A DNA stretch of 64,000 nucleotides from Chlorogloea sp. CCALA 695 (GCF_003003885.1 NZ_PVWN01000004.1:96968-160967), one strand, 5' to 3'; positions 18,296-28,465 are shown, numbered from the stretch's first letter. Notes: a model not told the origin generated them from the sequence alone. Numbers and translations: made by a program.

Positions 18296-19033
18296 ATGAG
18301 TCAAATTTCAGGAAAAAGCATCATTATCACGGGTGCAAGTAGTGGTATTGGAGAGGCTACAGCTAAAATGTTAGCCAAAAGGGGCGCTAAACTAATGCTT
18401 GCTGCCCGACGCGCGGACAAGCTAGATAAGTTAGTAGCAGAAATTGAAGCCGCCGGAGGAACCGCCGCTTATCAGGTAGTAGATGTAACCAAACAAAGTC
18501 AAGTCCAAGCTTTAGCCGACGAGACATTAAAGCAGTATGGCAAAATCGATGTCATGGTTAATAATGCTGGGATTATGCCCCTGTCTAGGCTCGATCAACT
18601 CTTAGTAGAAGAATGGGATCGCACCATAGATATTAATATCAAGGGCGTACTCTATGGAATTGCGGCGGTACTACCAGCGATGCAAAAAGCGCAAAGCGGT
18701 CACATTATTAATATATCCTCGGTTGCGGGTCATGTAGTGTTTCCTAACGCCGCCGTTTATTGCGGGACTAAGTACGCCGTCCGAGCAATTACTGAAGGCT
18801 TACGCCAAGAAATAGGTAAAGATATTCGGTGTACAATTATTTCGCCGGGAGCCGTTGCTACAGAGTTGACTAATCATATTACTGATGAAACTGCTGCAAA
18901 AGGAGCCAACCAGCTTTATGAAATCGCCATTGGTGCAGAAGCCGTAGCCAGTGCGATCGCCTACGCCATTGAGCAGCCAAAGGAAGTAGATATTAATGAA
19001 ATCCTTTTGCGTCCTACTGCTCAACAGTTGTAG
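18296..19033 (+). CDS. Short-chain dehydrogenase/reductase (classical SDR)
   Basis: The protein has 245 residues. It shows the Rossmann nucleotide site TGASSGIG (12-19), NNAG (89-92), the catalytic Ser near 141-142 and Tyr155/Lys159 in YCGTK, and PGAVATEL after it. A basic residue pattern after the second strand (AARRADKL) suggests NADP(H). The substrate cannot be told; the family resembles YdfG/serine-type dehydrogenases. It stands alone, with a long hairpin after it. Confidence 0.92.
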   Translation: MSQISGKSIIITGASSGIGEATAKMLAKRGAKLMLAARRADKLDKLVAEIEAAGGTAAYQVVDVTKQSQVQALADETLKQYGKIDVMVNNAGIMPLSRLDQLLVEEWDRTIDINIKGVLYGIAAVLPAMQKAQSGHIINISSVAGHVVFPNAAVYCGTKYAVRAITEGLRQEIGKDIRCTIISPGAVATELTNHITDETAAKGANQLYEIAIGAEAVASAIAYAIEQPKEVDINEILLRPTAQQL

Positions 19034-19051
19034 TTGCAGTAATTAAATCCG

Positions 19052-19086
19052 GCTGGGTTTGGGGAGTTACCTTACCTAAACCCAGC
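19052..19086 (+). terminator. Hairpin after the SDR gene
   Basis: Nine-base arms (GCTGGGTTT and AAACCCAGC) flank a 17-base loop, 19 bases after the SDR stop. A run of A rather than T follows on the plus strand, so as an intrinsic terminator it is imperfect. Confidence 0.5.
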
Positions 19087-19254
19087 AAAAAAGTAACCAT
19101 AATGAGCAAAACTAAGGTTTTTTCTAACTAAAGCTACCTTAGTTTCTTTAGAAAGCCAGTTTTAAAATCGACACAAATAATATAGATACATTTTTAAGTT
19201 ATGGTTACAATTACAAGTTGGTGTGAGTAGGCAGCAATTACTACCTAAAGAATA

Positions 19255-19452
19255 ATGACTATTTGTTTATCTCCAGTTTCCCGTTTTCAATCTGTAAGTT
19301 TCGATTTAAAGAATCCTCAACCAATTCCCTATCAAGTTGCTGTGCAAGTCAAATACCTGCATTTAGAGGCAGAAATTGAATCGCTATTGTATCAATTGCA
19401 GAGCCTAAATAAACAGCGCCTAGCTACTAGCCCAAGCTCTGTTCAAGAATAG
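19255..19452 (+). CDS. Small conserved-type cyanobacterial protein, unknown function
   Basis: The protein has 65 residues, with a Pro-rich middle (NPQPIPYQVAVQVKYLHLEAEIESLLYQLQSL) that turns into an amphipathic helix. No signal peptide or membrane segment is present. The gene is flanked by hairpins on both sides, which supports an independent transcript. I know no function. Confidence 0.55.
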   Translation: MTICLSPVSRFQSVSFDLKNPQPIPYQVAVQVKYLHLEAEIESLLYQLQSLNKQRLATSPSSVQE

Positions 19453-19590
19453 GCAATTATGAACTCAAGCAGCTATCTAGTTAATAATTTTTTAATAATC
19501 GACAATTTGATTTTCAGTTGATCAAATCTAACTAATATGGTAAGTTTTTCAACTCACCTTTTAATTAAGCAAGGTTTTAAATAATTAAAA

Positions 19591-19624
19591 ACGGGTAAAG
19601 TCTTAAATTTAAGACTTTACCCGT
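19591..19624. terminator. Perfect 34-bp palindrome between convergent small genes
   Basis: The two 17-base arms (ACGGGTAAAGTCTTAAA and its exact complement) have no spacer. A-rich sequence precedes and T-rich sequence (TAATTTTAT) follows, so it can work as a two-way terminator for the genes at 19255-19452 (plus) and 19643-19843 (minus). Confidence 0.85.
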
Positions 19625-19642
19625 TAATTTTATCCGCTAGGT

Positions 19643-19843
19643 TTAGTACGCAAGAGTTTCTAGAGTTTCGCGCAAATAACTCCGTACTTGATGATCTAAG
19701 CTCAAAGACTGGATTTGATTGTCAAAACTATAATGCTCTAATTGCCAGCGTTGAAAACCAGAACTAGAAGCGATCGCATCTTTTAGTCGCTCCCAGATGT
19801 GGGGTTGCTCTGAGCGATCAGTAGCATTTAGAAAACGAGCCAT
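19643..19843 (-). CDS. Small conserved-type cyanobacterial protein, unknown function
   Basis: The protein has 66 residues and is rich in charged and aromatic residues (PHIWERLKDAIASSSGFQRWQLEHY and HQVRSYLRETLETLAY). It is cytoplasmic, with no signal or membrane part. Proteins with this pattern are, as far as I recall, found widely in cyanobacteria. It lies downstream of infB on the same strand but is separated from it by a strong hairpin upstream of its own start, so it probably has its own promoter. Confidence 0.7.
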   Translation of the reverse strand: MARFLNATDRSEQPHIWERLKDAIASSSGFQRWQLEHYSFDNQIQSLSLDHQVRSYLRETLETLAY

Positions 19844-19893
19844 ATATTTTTAGTCCTCAGTTTTCAGATTTTGTAATTATTTGGGGCAAGAAT

Positions 19894-19923
19894 AGAGAAT
19901 TAGATATAAGTATCTAATTCTCT
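19894..19923 (-). terminator. Hairpin after infB
   Basis: Perfect 13-base arms (AGAGAATTAGATA and its complement) enclose a 4-base loop, 40 bases beyond the infB stop on the minus strand. No clear U-run follows. It probably ends the rimP-nusA-ylxR-infB transcript. Confidence 0.65.
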
Positions 19924-19962
19924 ACCGTTACTTTCTTACCTCCAGAGATAGGAAAGTGAGCT

Positions 19963-22900
19963 TTACTTACTAGCCGCCGCTACCATTGTCAGCGTGCGGC
20001 GCTTAGTTACCATTTGATAAGCATCAATGATGTCATTTTCTACCCAGTCATTAAACTTATCAATGCCAATACCGCATTCGTAACCAGCATTAACTTCGCG
20101 GACATCTTCTTTCATCCGTTTGAGGGAATCAAGAGCGCCATCAAACACAACTTTACCGTTTCTATTGACGCGCACTTTGCAGTTGCGTACAAGTTTACCT
20201 GATAAAACATAACAACCAGCCACCGCACCACGTCCAACGGTAAATACCGCCCGAACTTCGGTTTGACCAAGGGATTCTTCTACAAGCTCTGGTTCGAGTA
20301 GACCTTCTAAAGCGCCTTGGATGTCTTCTAAGAGTTTGTAAATAATGTTGTATTCGCGAACATCTACCCCTGCCTCATCAGCAGCTTGTCTAGCTCCACT
20401 TGCAAGAGTCGTATTAAATCCGACAATTACAGCGTTACTAGCGGCTGCTAAGTCGATATCTGTCTCAGTAATTTCTCCAGGAGCAGCTAACAGCAAGCGA
20501 ATTTGAACTTCATTTTGTGGCAATTGTCGGAGCGAACCAATAATTGCTTCTAAAGATCCTTGAACATCAGCTTTGATAATCAAGTTGAGTTCTTTGAGTT
20601 CTCCTTCTTGAGCTTGAGCCGAGAGGGTGGTCAAAGTAGCTCGTCCTTGCATCAATCGAGATTGGCGTTGTTTGTCGGCTCTCAACTGTGCGATCGCTCT
20701 TGCTTCTTTTTCGCTCTCAAATACGTCAAATTCATCTCCGGCGGCGGGAACTTCACTTAATCCCAATACTTCCACCGCAAAAGATGGACTCGCTGCATCT
20801 ACTCGTTTGCCTCGGTCATCCACCATCGCGCGGACTTTACCAAAGGCAGAACCAGCCACTAAAACATCGCCGACTCTCAACGTCCCGTTTTGCACTAACA
20901 GCGTTGCTACCGAGCCTTTAGCTTTATCTAGGTGAGCTTCAATTACTGTACCTTTTGCCAAGCGATCAGGGTTAGCAGAGAGTTCTTCGACCTCCGCTAC
21001 TAGCAAGATCATTTCGAGTAAAGTGTCTAAATTCTCGCCTTTAATTGCACTAACGGATGTCATGACAGTATCTCCGCCCCATTCTTCCGGTGTCAAGTTG
21101 AACTGAGTTAGTTCTTGCTTAACCCGATCTGGTTGAGCGCCTTCTTTGTCAATTTTGTTAATGGCGACAACAATTGGCACTTTAGCGGCTTGAGCGTGGC
21201 TAATTGCTTCAATGGTTTGCGGACGCACGCCGTCATCGGCAGCGACTACTAACACGGCAATATCTGTCACCCTAGCACCCCGCGCCCGCATCGCTGTAAA
21301 AGCTTCGTGACCGGGAGTATCGAGGAAAACAATCGGCATTTTCTTGCCGTCGTGGTCTACCTCCACATGGTAAGCACCAATATGTTGAGTAATTCCCCCC
21401 GCTTCACCTTGAGCTACTTTAGTTTTGCGGATGGAGTCTAGTAAGGTAGTTTTGCCGTGATCTACGTGACCCATAATTGTCACGACGGGCGGACGACGCT
21501 GGAGGTAATCTAAGTCCTCGACCTCTACCATTTCGGTAACTTTACGAGCTTCAGCTTCGGGGGCTTCAACTTCAACCTCCGTGCCTATCTCACTGGCGAC
21601 CATTTTAATTGTCGGAATATCCAAGTTTTGGGTAATATTAACCGCCATACCCTTGATAAACAATATCTTAACGATATCGGTATCGGGAACTGATAATTCT
21701 TGGGCTAGTTCCTGGACGGTCAAATTTCCCGTAACTACGATTTTTTCTGGACGTTCTTGTTTTTCTTCGGGTTCGTGGCGACGGCGATTGTCGCTGCGAG
21801 ACGAGCTAGATTTTCTGCCTCGTATTGGTGCGGCGGTAGTTGTGATCGGGCTTCCGGCAGGAGTCACACGGGCGGCTTTTTGCTTGGGCGGACGGGCTAC
21901 AGACAAGCTAACTTGTACTGGTGAGTCGGAGTCGAGAGCGTCGTCTAAATCTTCCTCATCTTCTAAGTCAATAATTGGCTTAAGGCGCTTAAGTTTTGTT
22001 GCTGCCTTGCCAGTTTTAACTGAATCTTGCCCGTCGTCGATGATTTCTTCTTCCTGCCATTTTTTCGCTCCGCCCTTTACTGGACGCGGTAAGGTGGGGC
22101 GTTTTAGTAGTTCTTCAGTTTCATCGTTCAGCCTGACGCTATCATCGTCATCAGGGCGATCAATGTCATCACCAATCGCCGCCGTTGCTTTCGGGCGCAT
22201 TGGTTTGGGGCTAACGGCATCACTTCCCCTAATTGGTCTTGGTCTATTTAGTTCTACTCCTGGTTGACTTCTAGGAGTAACGTCTGCTCTTGCTCCTACA
22301 GGGCTAGTGCGTCGAGTTGGTCTGTCTGGACTTGCATCACTTCTTACCCCATCAGGGGTTGCCTCGATCGCGTTTTGCTGTTGGTGCTTTCTTAATAATG
22401 GTCGCTCTGGGGCATTTGCTGATAAGTTAGCTGTTTGAGCTATTTTTGCCGCCATTGGTCTACTTGGTGGCTCAAATTGTCTGGTTACGGAGGCTATACT
22501 TTGGTCTTCCGAAGCATTTTGGTTTTCAAGATTAAATTCTCCGTTGGGCCTTGATAGTCGTGCTGGGGCAGGTCTAGTGGGCGCGACTGGTGGGTTGTTC
22601 CGGGATACAGAGGGACTTTGTATTTCAGACTCGTAATCGGTATCTTGTAATTCTGGGTTATCGGAATTGGCGAGATTTATTTTGGGTTTACGGATTTCCA
22701 AAATTTGTTGTTTGTTAGGAGCAGGTTTTGGTTTAGTAACGTTGGACATTTGTGAGTTTGCCTTTGAATTAGCTGTGGATTCTTTGCGTTGGGGAGGTAT
22801 ACCTACGGTTTGTTTTATTTGTTTTTCTGCGGCTGTCCTAATACGCTCTGCTTCATCTTCTGAGATCGTGCTACTGTGACTTTTTACGCTGATATCGAGC

Positions 22901-22983
22901 TGTTCGCAAATGGCTAGTAGCTCTTTGTTATCCAAATTTAATTCCTTTGATAAATCGTAAATTCTGACTTTAATGTTGTTCAT
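19963..22983 (-). CDS. infB: Translation initiation factor IF-2
   Basis: The protein has 1006 residues, long even for cyanobacteria. Residues 1-45 form the IF2 N-terminal helical domain ([23 protein letters not shown]). A low-complexity Pro/Arg/Ser/Asp-rich linker runs to about 420. Then come a second IF2_N domain, the G domain near 500 ([20 protein letters not shown]), and domains II-IV. It places fMet-tRNA on the 30S subunit using GTP. It is last in the rimP-nusA-ylxR-infB cluster, but a 549-base gap upstream suggests its own promoter. Confidence 0.98.
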   Translation of the reverse strand: MNNIKVRIYDLSKELNLDNKELLAICEQLDISVKSHSSTISEDEAERIRTAAEKQIKQTVGIPPQRKESTANSKANSQMSNVTKPKPAPNKQQILEIRKPKINLANSDNPELQDTDYESEIQSPSVSRNNPPVAPTRPAPARLSRPNGEFNLENQNASEDQSIASVTRQFEPPSRPMAAKIAQTANLSANAPERPLLRKHQQQNAIEATPDGVRSDASPDRPTRRTSPVGARADVTPRSQPGVELNRPRPIRGSDAVSPKPMRPKATAAIGDDIDRPDDDDSVRLNDETEELLKRPTLPRPVKGGAKKWQEEEIIDDGQDSVKTGKAATKLKRLKPIIDLEDEEDLDDALDSDSPVQVSLSVARPPKQKAARVTPAGSPITTTAAPIRGRKSSSSRSDNRRRHEPEEKQERPEKIVVTGNLTVQELAQELSVPDTDIVKILFIKGMAVNITQNLDIPTIKMVASEIGTEVEVEAPEAEARKVTEMVEVEDLDYLQRRPPVVTIMGHVDHGKTTLLDSIRKTKVAQGEAGGITQHIGAYHVEVDHDGKKMPIVFLDTPGHEAFTAMRARGARVTDIAVLVVAADDGVRPQTIEAISHAQAAKVPIVVAINKIDKEGAQPDRVKQELTQFNLTPEEWGGDTVMTSVSAIKGENLDTLLEMILLVAEVEELSANPDRLAKGTVIEAHLDKAKGSVATLLVQNGTLRVGDVLVAGSAFGKVRAMVDDRGKRVDAASPSFAVEVLGLSEVPAAGDEFDVFESEKEARAIAQLRADKQRQSRLMQGRATLTTLSAQAQEGELKELNLIIKADVQGSLEAIIGSLRQLPQNEVQIRLLLAAPGEITETDIDLAAASNAVIVGFNTTLASGARQAADEAGVDVREYNIIYKLLEDIQGALEGLLEPELVEESLGQTEVRAVFTVGRGAVAGCYVLSGKLVRNCKVRVNRNGKVVFDGALDSLKRMKEDVREVNAGYECGIGIDKFNDWVENDIIDAYQMVTKRRTLTMVAAASK

Positions 22984-23532
22984 CCACTCTTCCTTTTTGC
23001 TTGACAGTTGTAATTGAATGGTCGCTTTAGGGTTTGATAATGGCTGCCATTCACTGAAGTTCCGGGTTATTGGTTGTGGTTCATTTTTTTGCCCGTGCCT
23101 CCAACCAAGAAAGAGAGATGTTTTCGTCGAACCAAAGGCACACTGTCAAGCAGTTTGCACCTATAACTTTTAAAGGTGTAGCTTTGCTGGGGGCAACACC
23201 TCTAAGAATGGCTTTTCTGCCAATTTTTAAGCAATAGCTCCCTTGAATAAAGCTAGTTTTGCTGGAATAAGGCAGTCGCGTTTGCGGACTTGTTGTGTAT
23301 GTATGGCTGTTTTTGTTTTCTTGCACTAGCCTAATTTAAAAAAATTGCTTTCAATTTGCCTATTTAAGTTAAATTATCTCAATATCCTATTATTTTACTA
23401 TTTTGGCACTAACCTACTCGCAATGTGGTTAACATCTATTGACAAGTAATTGCGCTGGTGGAATGCCAAAATGCTTGGTGTCATTAAAAAAATAATAGTT
23501 GTGCTTTTGGGGCTAAGTCAAGGAGGGGGTGA
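22984..23532. other. Long spacer between ylxR and infB
   Basis: This is an unusual gap inside an otherwise compact cluster. A minus-strand frame of 81 codons (23081-23326) lies in it, but its composition (many Ser/Thr/Lys, no clear domain) does not look like a conserved protein. A short inverted repeat AGGTGT/ACACCT sits at 23174-23201. The AT-rich part 23327-23480 may contain the infB promoter. Confidence 0.4.
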
Positions 23533-23775
23533 TTATAGGCGCTGCCACAAGGTGTCATAAACCCCTGATGGTATCGATGTGCGAAGACTTCGCCCTAATC
23601 GATTTTTTTTTTGCGCCGCCTGCAAGCAATCTACTTGCGGACAAAGATAAGCCGAACGCCCCATACCTCGATCTAATTGTAACTGCCCAGAGGGATTGAC
23701 GCGGATAATTCGCCAAAATTCTTGTTTTAGTGCCGCGCGGCGGCAACTAATACAACGGCGATAGTTAGGTTTCAT
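23533..23775 (-). CDS. ylxR: YlxR family (DUF448) RNA-binding protein
   Basis: The protein has 80 residues. It starts with RRCISCRRAALKQEFWRIIR and continues GRSAYLCPQVDCLQAAQKKNRLGRSLR, the DUF448 pattern with a positively charged RNA-binding face. It lies between nusA and infB as in most bacteria; Bacillus YlxR has been implicated in RNA binding, including RNase P. It is read 66 bases after nusA, probably from the same transcript. Confidence 0.93.
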   Translation of the reverse strand: MKPNYRRCISCRRAALKQEFWRIIRVNPSGQLQLDRGMGRSAYLCPQVDCLQAAQKKNRLGRSLRTSIPSGVYDTLWQRL

Positions 23776-23841
23776 GGATGCAGTGGGGGCAACAGATAAG
23801 AAAATTGTATGATTAATACTTTGTTTTGGTCTGTTTGTTTA

Positions 23842-25110
23842 TCAAGCTGTAACATCTGTAGGTTCAATTGCCTCAGCTTGTTGATATTGATCCTCGTCTT
23901 CGTCGTATTCTTCCTCTTCCTGTGCTTGGGCTTGGTATTGGGCGGCTAATTCGGCAAATTTGGCATCTTCCGCTTCTTGATCGTACTTGTCGCGGTCTTT
24001 AATGTCGATTTTCCATCCAGTCAACCGGGCAGCTAAACGGACATTTTGCCCTTCTTTACCGATCGCTAAACTAAGTTGATCTTCTGCTACTAAGACGTGG
24101 GTTTGACGGTTATCGGTATTCATTAGCCGCACTTCATCTACTCGTGCAGGACTAAGGGCGTTGGAAATATAGGTTGAAGGATCGGGCGACCATCGGATCA
24201 CGTCGATTTTTTCTCCACGTAATTCGTTAACTACTACTTGAATCCGCGAACCTCTAGCACCAATACAAGCGCCTACGGGATCTACATCGCGCTCTAGAGT
24301 GTCTACGGCAATTTTAGTGCGGGGCCCAACATAACGCGAGGGGGGGTTTGCTTCTCTAGCTACGGCGACAATGCGGACAACTTCATCTTCTATTTCGGGG
24401 ACTTCGTTATCAAAGAGGTAGACAACTAAACCCGCATCAGCACGAGAAACTAATAGTTGGGGGCCTCTTTGCTGACCAGTGCTAACTTTTTTCAAGAAAA
24501 CTCTAAAGGTGGCGTTGGCGCGGTAGTTATCGTTGGGCAATTGTTCGCGCTTGGGCAATTCCGCTTCGACTTCTGGCTGACCAAAGCCGCTATTGACTGC
24601 CATAATTACTGATTGGCGTTCAAAGCGTAGCACTCTTGCTTGGAGTACCGCGCCTTCAAGTTCAAGATATTCTTCTTGAATCATTTGGCGCTGGCGATCG
24701 CGCAATTTTTGGGCTAATACTTGTTTAGTTTGCATTGCCGCCATGCGTCCAAATTCTAGTTTGTCTGGGGTGACATCTAAAATTACTTCGTTTCCTACTT
24801 GGGCATCTGCTTCAAATTCCTGCACGTCGCTAAGAGCAATTTCGTGGTCGGGATCGCCAACATCGTCAGTGATGGTTTTTGTGGCTAAAACGCGAAACCC
24901 ACCGTACTCTACATCAAGTTCTACTTCAAAATTGTCAAAGTATTCTTCGCCAAAAATCTGTTTATCAAAGTTTTGAGTGCGACGATAGCGTTCGTAACCT
25001 TTGATTAAAGCTTCTCTAAGCGCTTCTTGGACAGAATGCTTAGGTAGATTTTGTTCGCGACTGATATTTTCAATCAGGTCTTTGAGTCCGGGAATACTAA
25101 CCATTGACAT
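23842..25110 (-). CDS. nusA: Transcription termination/antitermination factor NusA
   Basis: The protein has 422 residues: an N-terminal RNA-polymerase-binding domain (1-125), S1 domain (about 130-200), two KH domains (about 220-350, with VGACIGARGSRIQVVVNELRGEKIDVIRW) and a short acidic Glu/Asp/Gln tail in place of the C-terminal AR repeats of Escherichia coli, as usual for cyanobacteria. It controls pausing and hairpin-dependent termination. It starts 35 bases after the rimP stop. The hairpin before rimP could allow feedback by NusA itself. Confidence 0.97.
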   Translation of the reverse strand: MSMVSIPGLKDLIENISREQNLPKHSVQEALREALIKGYERYRRTQNFDKQIFGEEYFDNFEVELDVEYGGFRVLATKTITDDVGDPDHEIALSDVQEFEADAQVGNEVILDVTPDKLEFGRMAAMQTKQVLAQKLRDRQRQMIQEEYLELEGAVLQARVLRFERQSVIMAVNSGFGQPEVEAELPKREQLPNDNYRANATFRVFLKKVSTGQQRGPQLLVSRADAGLVVYLFDNEVPEIEDEVVRIVAVAREANPPSRYVGPRTKIAVDTLERDVDPVGACIGARGSRIQVVVNELRGEKIDVIRWSPDPSTYISNALSPARVDEVRLMNTDNRQTHVLVAEDQLSLAIGKEGQNVRLAARLTGWKIDIKDRDKYDQEAEDAKFAELAAQYQAQAQEEEEYDEDEDQYQQAEAIEPTDVTA

Positions 25111-25144
25111 AATAAAACCTTTATAAGGGACAATTTTTTACTAT

Positions 25145-25606
25145 TTAACGCCGCTCGTTTAATTGAACTTTTGTTACTAAAGAGCGGGGAATTTCGACTT
25201 CTCGACCTTTGATATTGAGATAAAGTGTAGTGTCGTCGCGGCGAATTAGCTGCCCTGTCCACTCTTGTTGTCCTTTGTGGGGACTAGAAGCGCTGACTAT
25301 GACAGAAAACCCTTTAAAGGATATAAATTCGCGATCGCTTGTTAATTCTCTGGATATCCCAGGGCTAGATACTTCTAATACATAGGCATCGGGAATAATA
25401 TTTGTCTCCTCTAAAGTTGCTTCTATTGCCCGACTCATGCGTTCGCAGTCATTTAACCCGGTGTCTTGCTGGGGATTGCGAATATCAATTCTTAGTACGG
25501 GCGGGTTTTGATTAGTATGAAAAACCACTCCAACAACCTCCAGTTGCAATTGTTCTGCTACGGGGGTCGCCAGTTCGATAATTTGGGGAATTAAAGGGTG
25601 AGCCAT
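25145..25606 (-). CDS. rimP: Ribosome maturation factor RimP
   Basis: Starting at the ATG at 25606 the protein has 153 residues ([20 protein letters not shown]...), the normal RimP length, and contains the conserved [15 protein letters not shown] and [14 protein letters not shown] segments. RimP is needed for 30S maturation. A longer frame reaches 25681, but the extra N-terminus is encoded by the hairpin and its U-run, so I chose the later ATG. It is first of the rimP-nusA-ylxR-infB cluster. No Shine-Dalgarno is seen before this ATG. Confidence 0.93.
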   Translation of the reverse strand: MAHPLIPQIIELATPVAEQLQLEVVGVVFHTNQNPPVLRIDIRNPQQDTGLNDCERMSRAIEATLEETNIIPDAYVLEVSSPGISRELTSDREFISFKGFSVIVSASSPHKGQQEWTGQLIRRDDTTLYLNIKGREVEIPRSLVTKVQLNERR

Positions 25607-25616
25607 TTTAGGACAC

Positions 25617-25641
25617 AAAAAAAGTGGGCAGATACCCACTT
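25617..25641 (-). terminator. Intrinsic-terminator-like hairpin directly upstream of rimP
   Basis: On the minus strand AAGTGGG, a six-base loop and CCCACTT are followed by a run of seven T in total. The T-run ends about 10 bases before the rimP ATG, so a promoter cannot fit between them. It is either the end of the upstream permease transcript that also lies in the rimP leader, or an attenuator of rimP-nusA-infB. Confidence 0.8.
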
Positions 25642-25753
25642 CCTGAAAAACTATTTCTAAGAAGTTGTTACGGACAATCAAAACTTGGCTGTCTGTACTT
25701 TGAGTTTATCTCATTGGGCGATTATCGGTGTAGGAAGGAATTGCGAACTACTT

Positions 25754-25782
25754 AATTACCCATTACCAATTACCCATTACCC
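25754..25782. repeat. STRR-type tandem repeat (CCATTAC units)
   Basis: Units of CCATTAC or CAATTAC recur with a 7-base period. It is the complement of the STRR family at 11276-11313. It lies just past the end of the permease gene. Confidence 0.8.
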
Positions 25783-25788
25783 AAACTA

Positions 25789-26814
25789 TTAATAACGAAT
25801 CCGGGGATCGATATAAGCATTGAGAATATCGATCGCAATACTAGCAAGCACTACTATCGTGGCAAAAAATACTAATATTCCCTGTACTGTGGGGTAATCT
25901 CGCAGGGAAATTGCTTCGTAGAGTCGATTTGCTAATCCTGGCCAAGAAAACGTTACCTCCGTTAGCACCGCTCCCCCTAGTAAAGACGCAAAGGTTAATC
26001 CCAAAATTGTAATTACAGGAATTAGGGCATTTTTTAAGGCGTGACTGATTAAAATTTGCCGTTCTGAAATGCCTCTAGCCCTTGCTGCTTCTATATAGTC
26101 GGCGCGGAGGGTTTGTTTGAGGTTGACGCGCACAATCCGCTCAAAAATCCCGCTTAGTAATACGCCCAAAGTTAGGCTAGGTAAACATAGGTAGTACAAT
26201 GCTGTAAAAAAGCTGCCTAAGTCGCCTTTAAGTAAACTATCAATGGTATAGAGTCCGGTGAAACCTACCGGAGTAGGGGAAGAAACGGGAAAGCGTGAAC
26301 CTAAAGGAAACCAGCCTAGCTGTACAGAAAAAACTAATTGTACGAGCATTCCTACCCAAAATAAAGGCAGTGCGTAAGTAATAATTCCAAACAATCGCCC
26401 CCCCACATCTAACCAAGAATTGGGACGAGAAGCAGAGATTGCACCTACGGTAATGCCTACTATTAAAGCCGTCGCCATGCTAAAAACTGCTAGTTCTACG
26501 GTAGCGGGGAAGTATTGCTTGATAGTGTCCCAAACTACTTCGCCTTGGCTGGTAATAGAAGTTCCCAAATCTAAGCGCAGCAGGCTACTTAAGTAACGCA
26601 CGTATTGCAGCCACAGGGGGTCTAGTAGTCCCAATCGCAGGCGGTACTCTTGTTTGACACTTTCAGGGGCGCGGACTCCTAGCACCGCATCCACCGGGTC
26701 GCCAGGGGTTGCACGCAAGAGTAAAAATACAACGGTAGTGATTGTTAGCAGCATAAGCGGTACTAACATCAAGCGAACGAGGATGTAATATTGCAGAGAT
26801 TTGGATCTTGACAT
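25789..26814 (-). CDS. Dipeptide/oligopeptide-type ABC transporter permease (DppB family)
   Basis: The protein has 341 residues with about six membrane helices. It shows the DppB start (RLMLVPLMLLTITTVVFLLLRATPGDPV), then PGDPVDAVLGVRA and, at the end, the EAA loop DYIEAARARGISERQILISHALKNALIPVITILG. It forms half of the channel of a peptide-type importer and starts 4 bases after the binding-protein gene stop. The DppC, DppD and DppF partners are not in the window, so the complex must be completed by genes elsewhere. Confidence 0.93.
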   Translation of the reverse strand: MSRSKSLQYYILVRLMLVPLMLLTITTVVFLLLRATPGDPVDAVLGVRAPESVKQEYRLRLGLLDPLWLQYVRYLSSLLRLDLGTSITSQGEVVWDTIKQYFPATVELAVFSMATALIVGITVGAISASRPNSWLDVGGRLFGIITYALPLFWVGMLVQLVFSVQLGWFPLGSRFPVSSPTPVGFTGLYTIDSLLKGDLGSFFTALYYLCLPSLTLGVLLSGIFERIVRVNLKQTLRADYIEAARARGISERQILISHALKNALIPVITILGLTFASLLGGAVLTEVTFSWPGLANRLYEAISLRDYPTVQGILVFFATIVVLASIAIDILNAYIDPRIRY

Positions 26815-26818
26815 GATT

Positions 26819-28465
26819 TCAACCTTTGCTCATTTGCCAAAGTGGAAGTTTCAAAATCGGGTCTATTTGCAAGCCTTGCACTCCTTTTTGAGCAAAAGCA
26901 TAGTCTTTTGTTTGCACCAAAGGAACGGCGGGTACATCGGTGGCTACTAATTCTTGAATTTCGGTGAAGATTTTTTGTCTCGCTTCGGGGTTTTGTGCTT
27001 GGCGCTGCTGGGCGATTAGTTTGTTCATGCGATCGCTATAATAAAACGATCCTTGGCTTTGACTCGCGCCTTCGGTGCAACCACCAGCTTCGCTACCTTT
27101 GATGCAGCCTAAAAAGGGTTGAATGTAGTTATCAGGATCGCCAAAGTCTGGATACCAATCTAATAACGCTATTTGGTATAGTCCTTTGCCGATATCGCCG
27201 AAAAATGCCGTTGATTCTGCTGCTTGTGGTTGAATCTCAACTATCCCAGCTAATTTCTGGCTGACGTATTCTCGCAACAGACTAGCTATTTGTTCTCTAG
27301 TTGTAGAAGTTGCGGGATAAAATACTTCTAACTTGAGCGGATTACTAGCGTTGTATCCCGCTTGGGCTAAAAGTTCTTTTGCTTTAGCTATATTGGCATC
27401 ACCGTACTTAGTTTGAAATATTGGTTGGTAGCTCTCGAAGGTGCTAGGAATCATGCTGTACAAAGCTTCTGCTTGCTTTCTGTACACGCGGTCGGTAATT
27501 AGCGATCGGTCAATTAAGGCAGCTATTGCTTGTCTAACTACTACATTATCTAGGGGTTTTTGTTTGACATTAAGCATCATGTGGGTGACGACATTGCTTT
27601 TTTCTTCTAAAGCTTGCCATCCCTTTTGATTTGCTTGTTGTTTGAGACTTTCTACTTGATCGGGACTAAAGGCTAGGTAAGCAACATCTACTCCACCTTT
27701 AATGAAGGTATTGTACAAATTCGCCGAATTACTAAGAATTGAAATATCAATGCCTGTATTCGATGGCTTTGTACCCCAATACTTAGGAAAAGCATCCATT
27801 TTGACTAATTGCGGGGAAAATTCAACTAACTTGTAAGGGCCAGTACCGACAAAAGTACCGGGTTTAAATTTACCTACGCCAAGTTCGTAAGCTTTGGGAG
27901 AAACCGCACACATTCCCGGAAAAGCAAGTAAAGAAGGAAACGCTGCAAAGGCAGTTTTAAGTTTAATTGTTAGTTCGTACTCCGCCGATGCTGTAACAGA
28001 TTGCACTACATCAGATAACAACGAAGCAGGTTTGCCGCCATTACTAATAAATCGATTTAACGAAAATGCCATAGCTGCGGCATTAAACGGCGTGTCGTCG
28101 TGGAAAATAACCCCTTGACGTAGGGGAATTATGTAAGTTAACCCATCGGGGCTAATTTTGGGTAAGGCTGTGGCTAGTTGGGGTTCAAGGTCGTTTGTAC
28201 CTAGCTTGTAGGTGTAAAGGCGATCGCTTAAACTTGTCATGACGTTATTACCCGCAAGTTCGTAATTATCCGCCGGATCGAGGGTACGCGGTTTTAAGGT
28301 TGTTCCCACGCTCAAACGAGTATTAGTTACGGCGCTGGGGGTGGTGGTTTGGGTTGCATTTGGGCGGCTATTACAGCTAACTACCAGCAAACAACATACA
28401 GAAGCTAAACCTAAAAATTTGAATATAGATATCCATTTTTTGACAGACAAGCGCAAATCAATCAT
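26819..28465 (-). CDS. Peptide-type ABC substrate-binding lipoprotein (SBP family 5)
   Basis: The protein has 548 residues. It has a lipoprotein signal with the lipobox Cys in LLVVSCNS near residue 31, followed by the family 5 pattern (SVGTTLKPRTLDPADNYELAGNNV...LSDRLYTYKL; PLRQGVIFHDDTPFNAAAMAFSLNRF). C-terminal pairs such as FLGCIKGSEAGGCTEG give extra cysteines. It is only distantly related to the two proteins at 11-15 kb. It is coupled with the DppB-type permease that follows after 4 bases. Confidence 0.92.
   Translation of the reverse strand: MIDLRLSVKKWISIFKFLGLASVCCLLVVSCNSRPNATQTTTPSAVTNTRLSVGTTLKPRTLDPADNYELAGNNVMTSLSDRLYTYKLGTNDLEPQLATALPKISPDGLTYIIPLRQGVIFHDDTPFNAAAMAFSLNRFISNGGKPASLLSDVVQSVTASAEYELTIKLKTAFAAFPSLLAFPGMCAVSPKAYELGVGKFKPGTFVGTGPYKLVEFSPQLVKMDAFPKYWGTKPSNTGIDISILSNSANLYNTFIKGGVDVAYLAFSPDQVESLKQQANQKGWQALEEKSNVVTHMMLNVKQKPLDNVVVRQAIAALIDRSLITDRVYRKQAEALYSMIPSTFESYQPIFQTKYGDANIAKAKELLAQAGYNASNPLKLEVFYPATSTTREQIASLLREYVSQKLAGIVEIQPQAAESTAFFGDIGKGLYQIALLDWYPDFGDPDNYIQPFLGCIKGSEAGGCTEGASQSQGSFYYSDRMNKLIAQQRQAQNPEARQKIFTEIQELVATDVPAVPLVQTKDYAFAQKGVQGLQIDPILKLPLWQMSKG

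Noticed and set aside
21581..22267. 228-codon frame antisense to infB
   Set aside because: Low-complexity Ser-rich shadow of the infB linker region.
23081..23326. 81-codon minus-strand frame between ylxR and infB
   Set aside because: No recognisable domain, unusual composition, no clear ribosome-binding site; kept only as part of the spacer entry.
25607..25681. N-terminal extension of RimP
   Set aside because: The extension is encoded by the terminator hairpin and its T-run; known RimP proteins start at MAHP-type residues.
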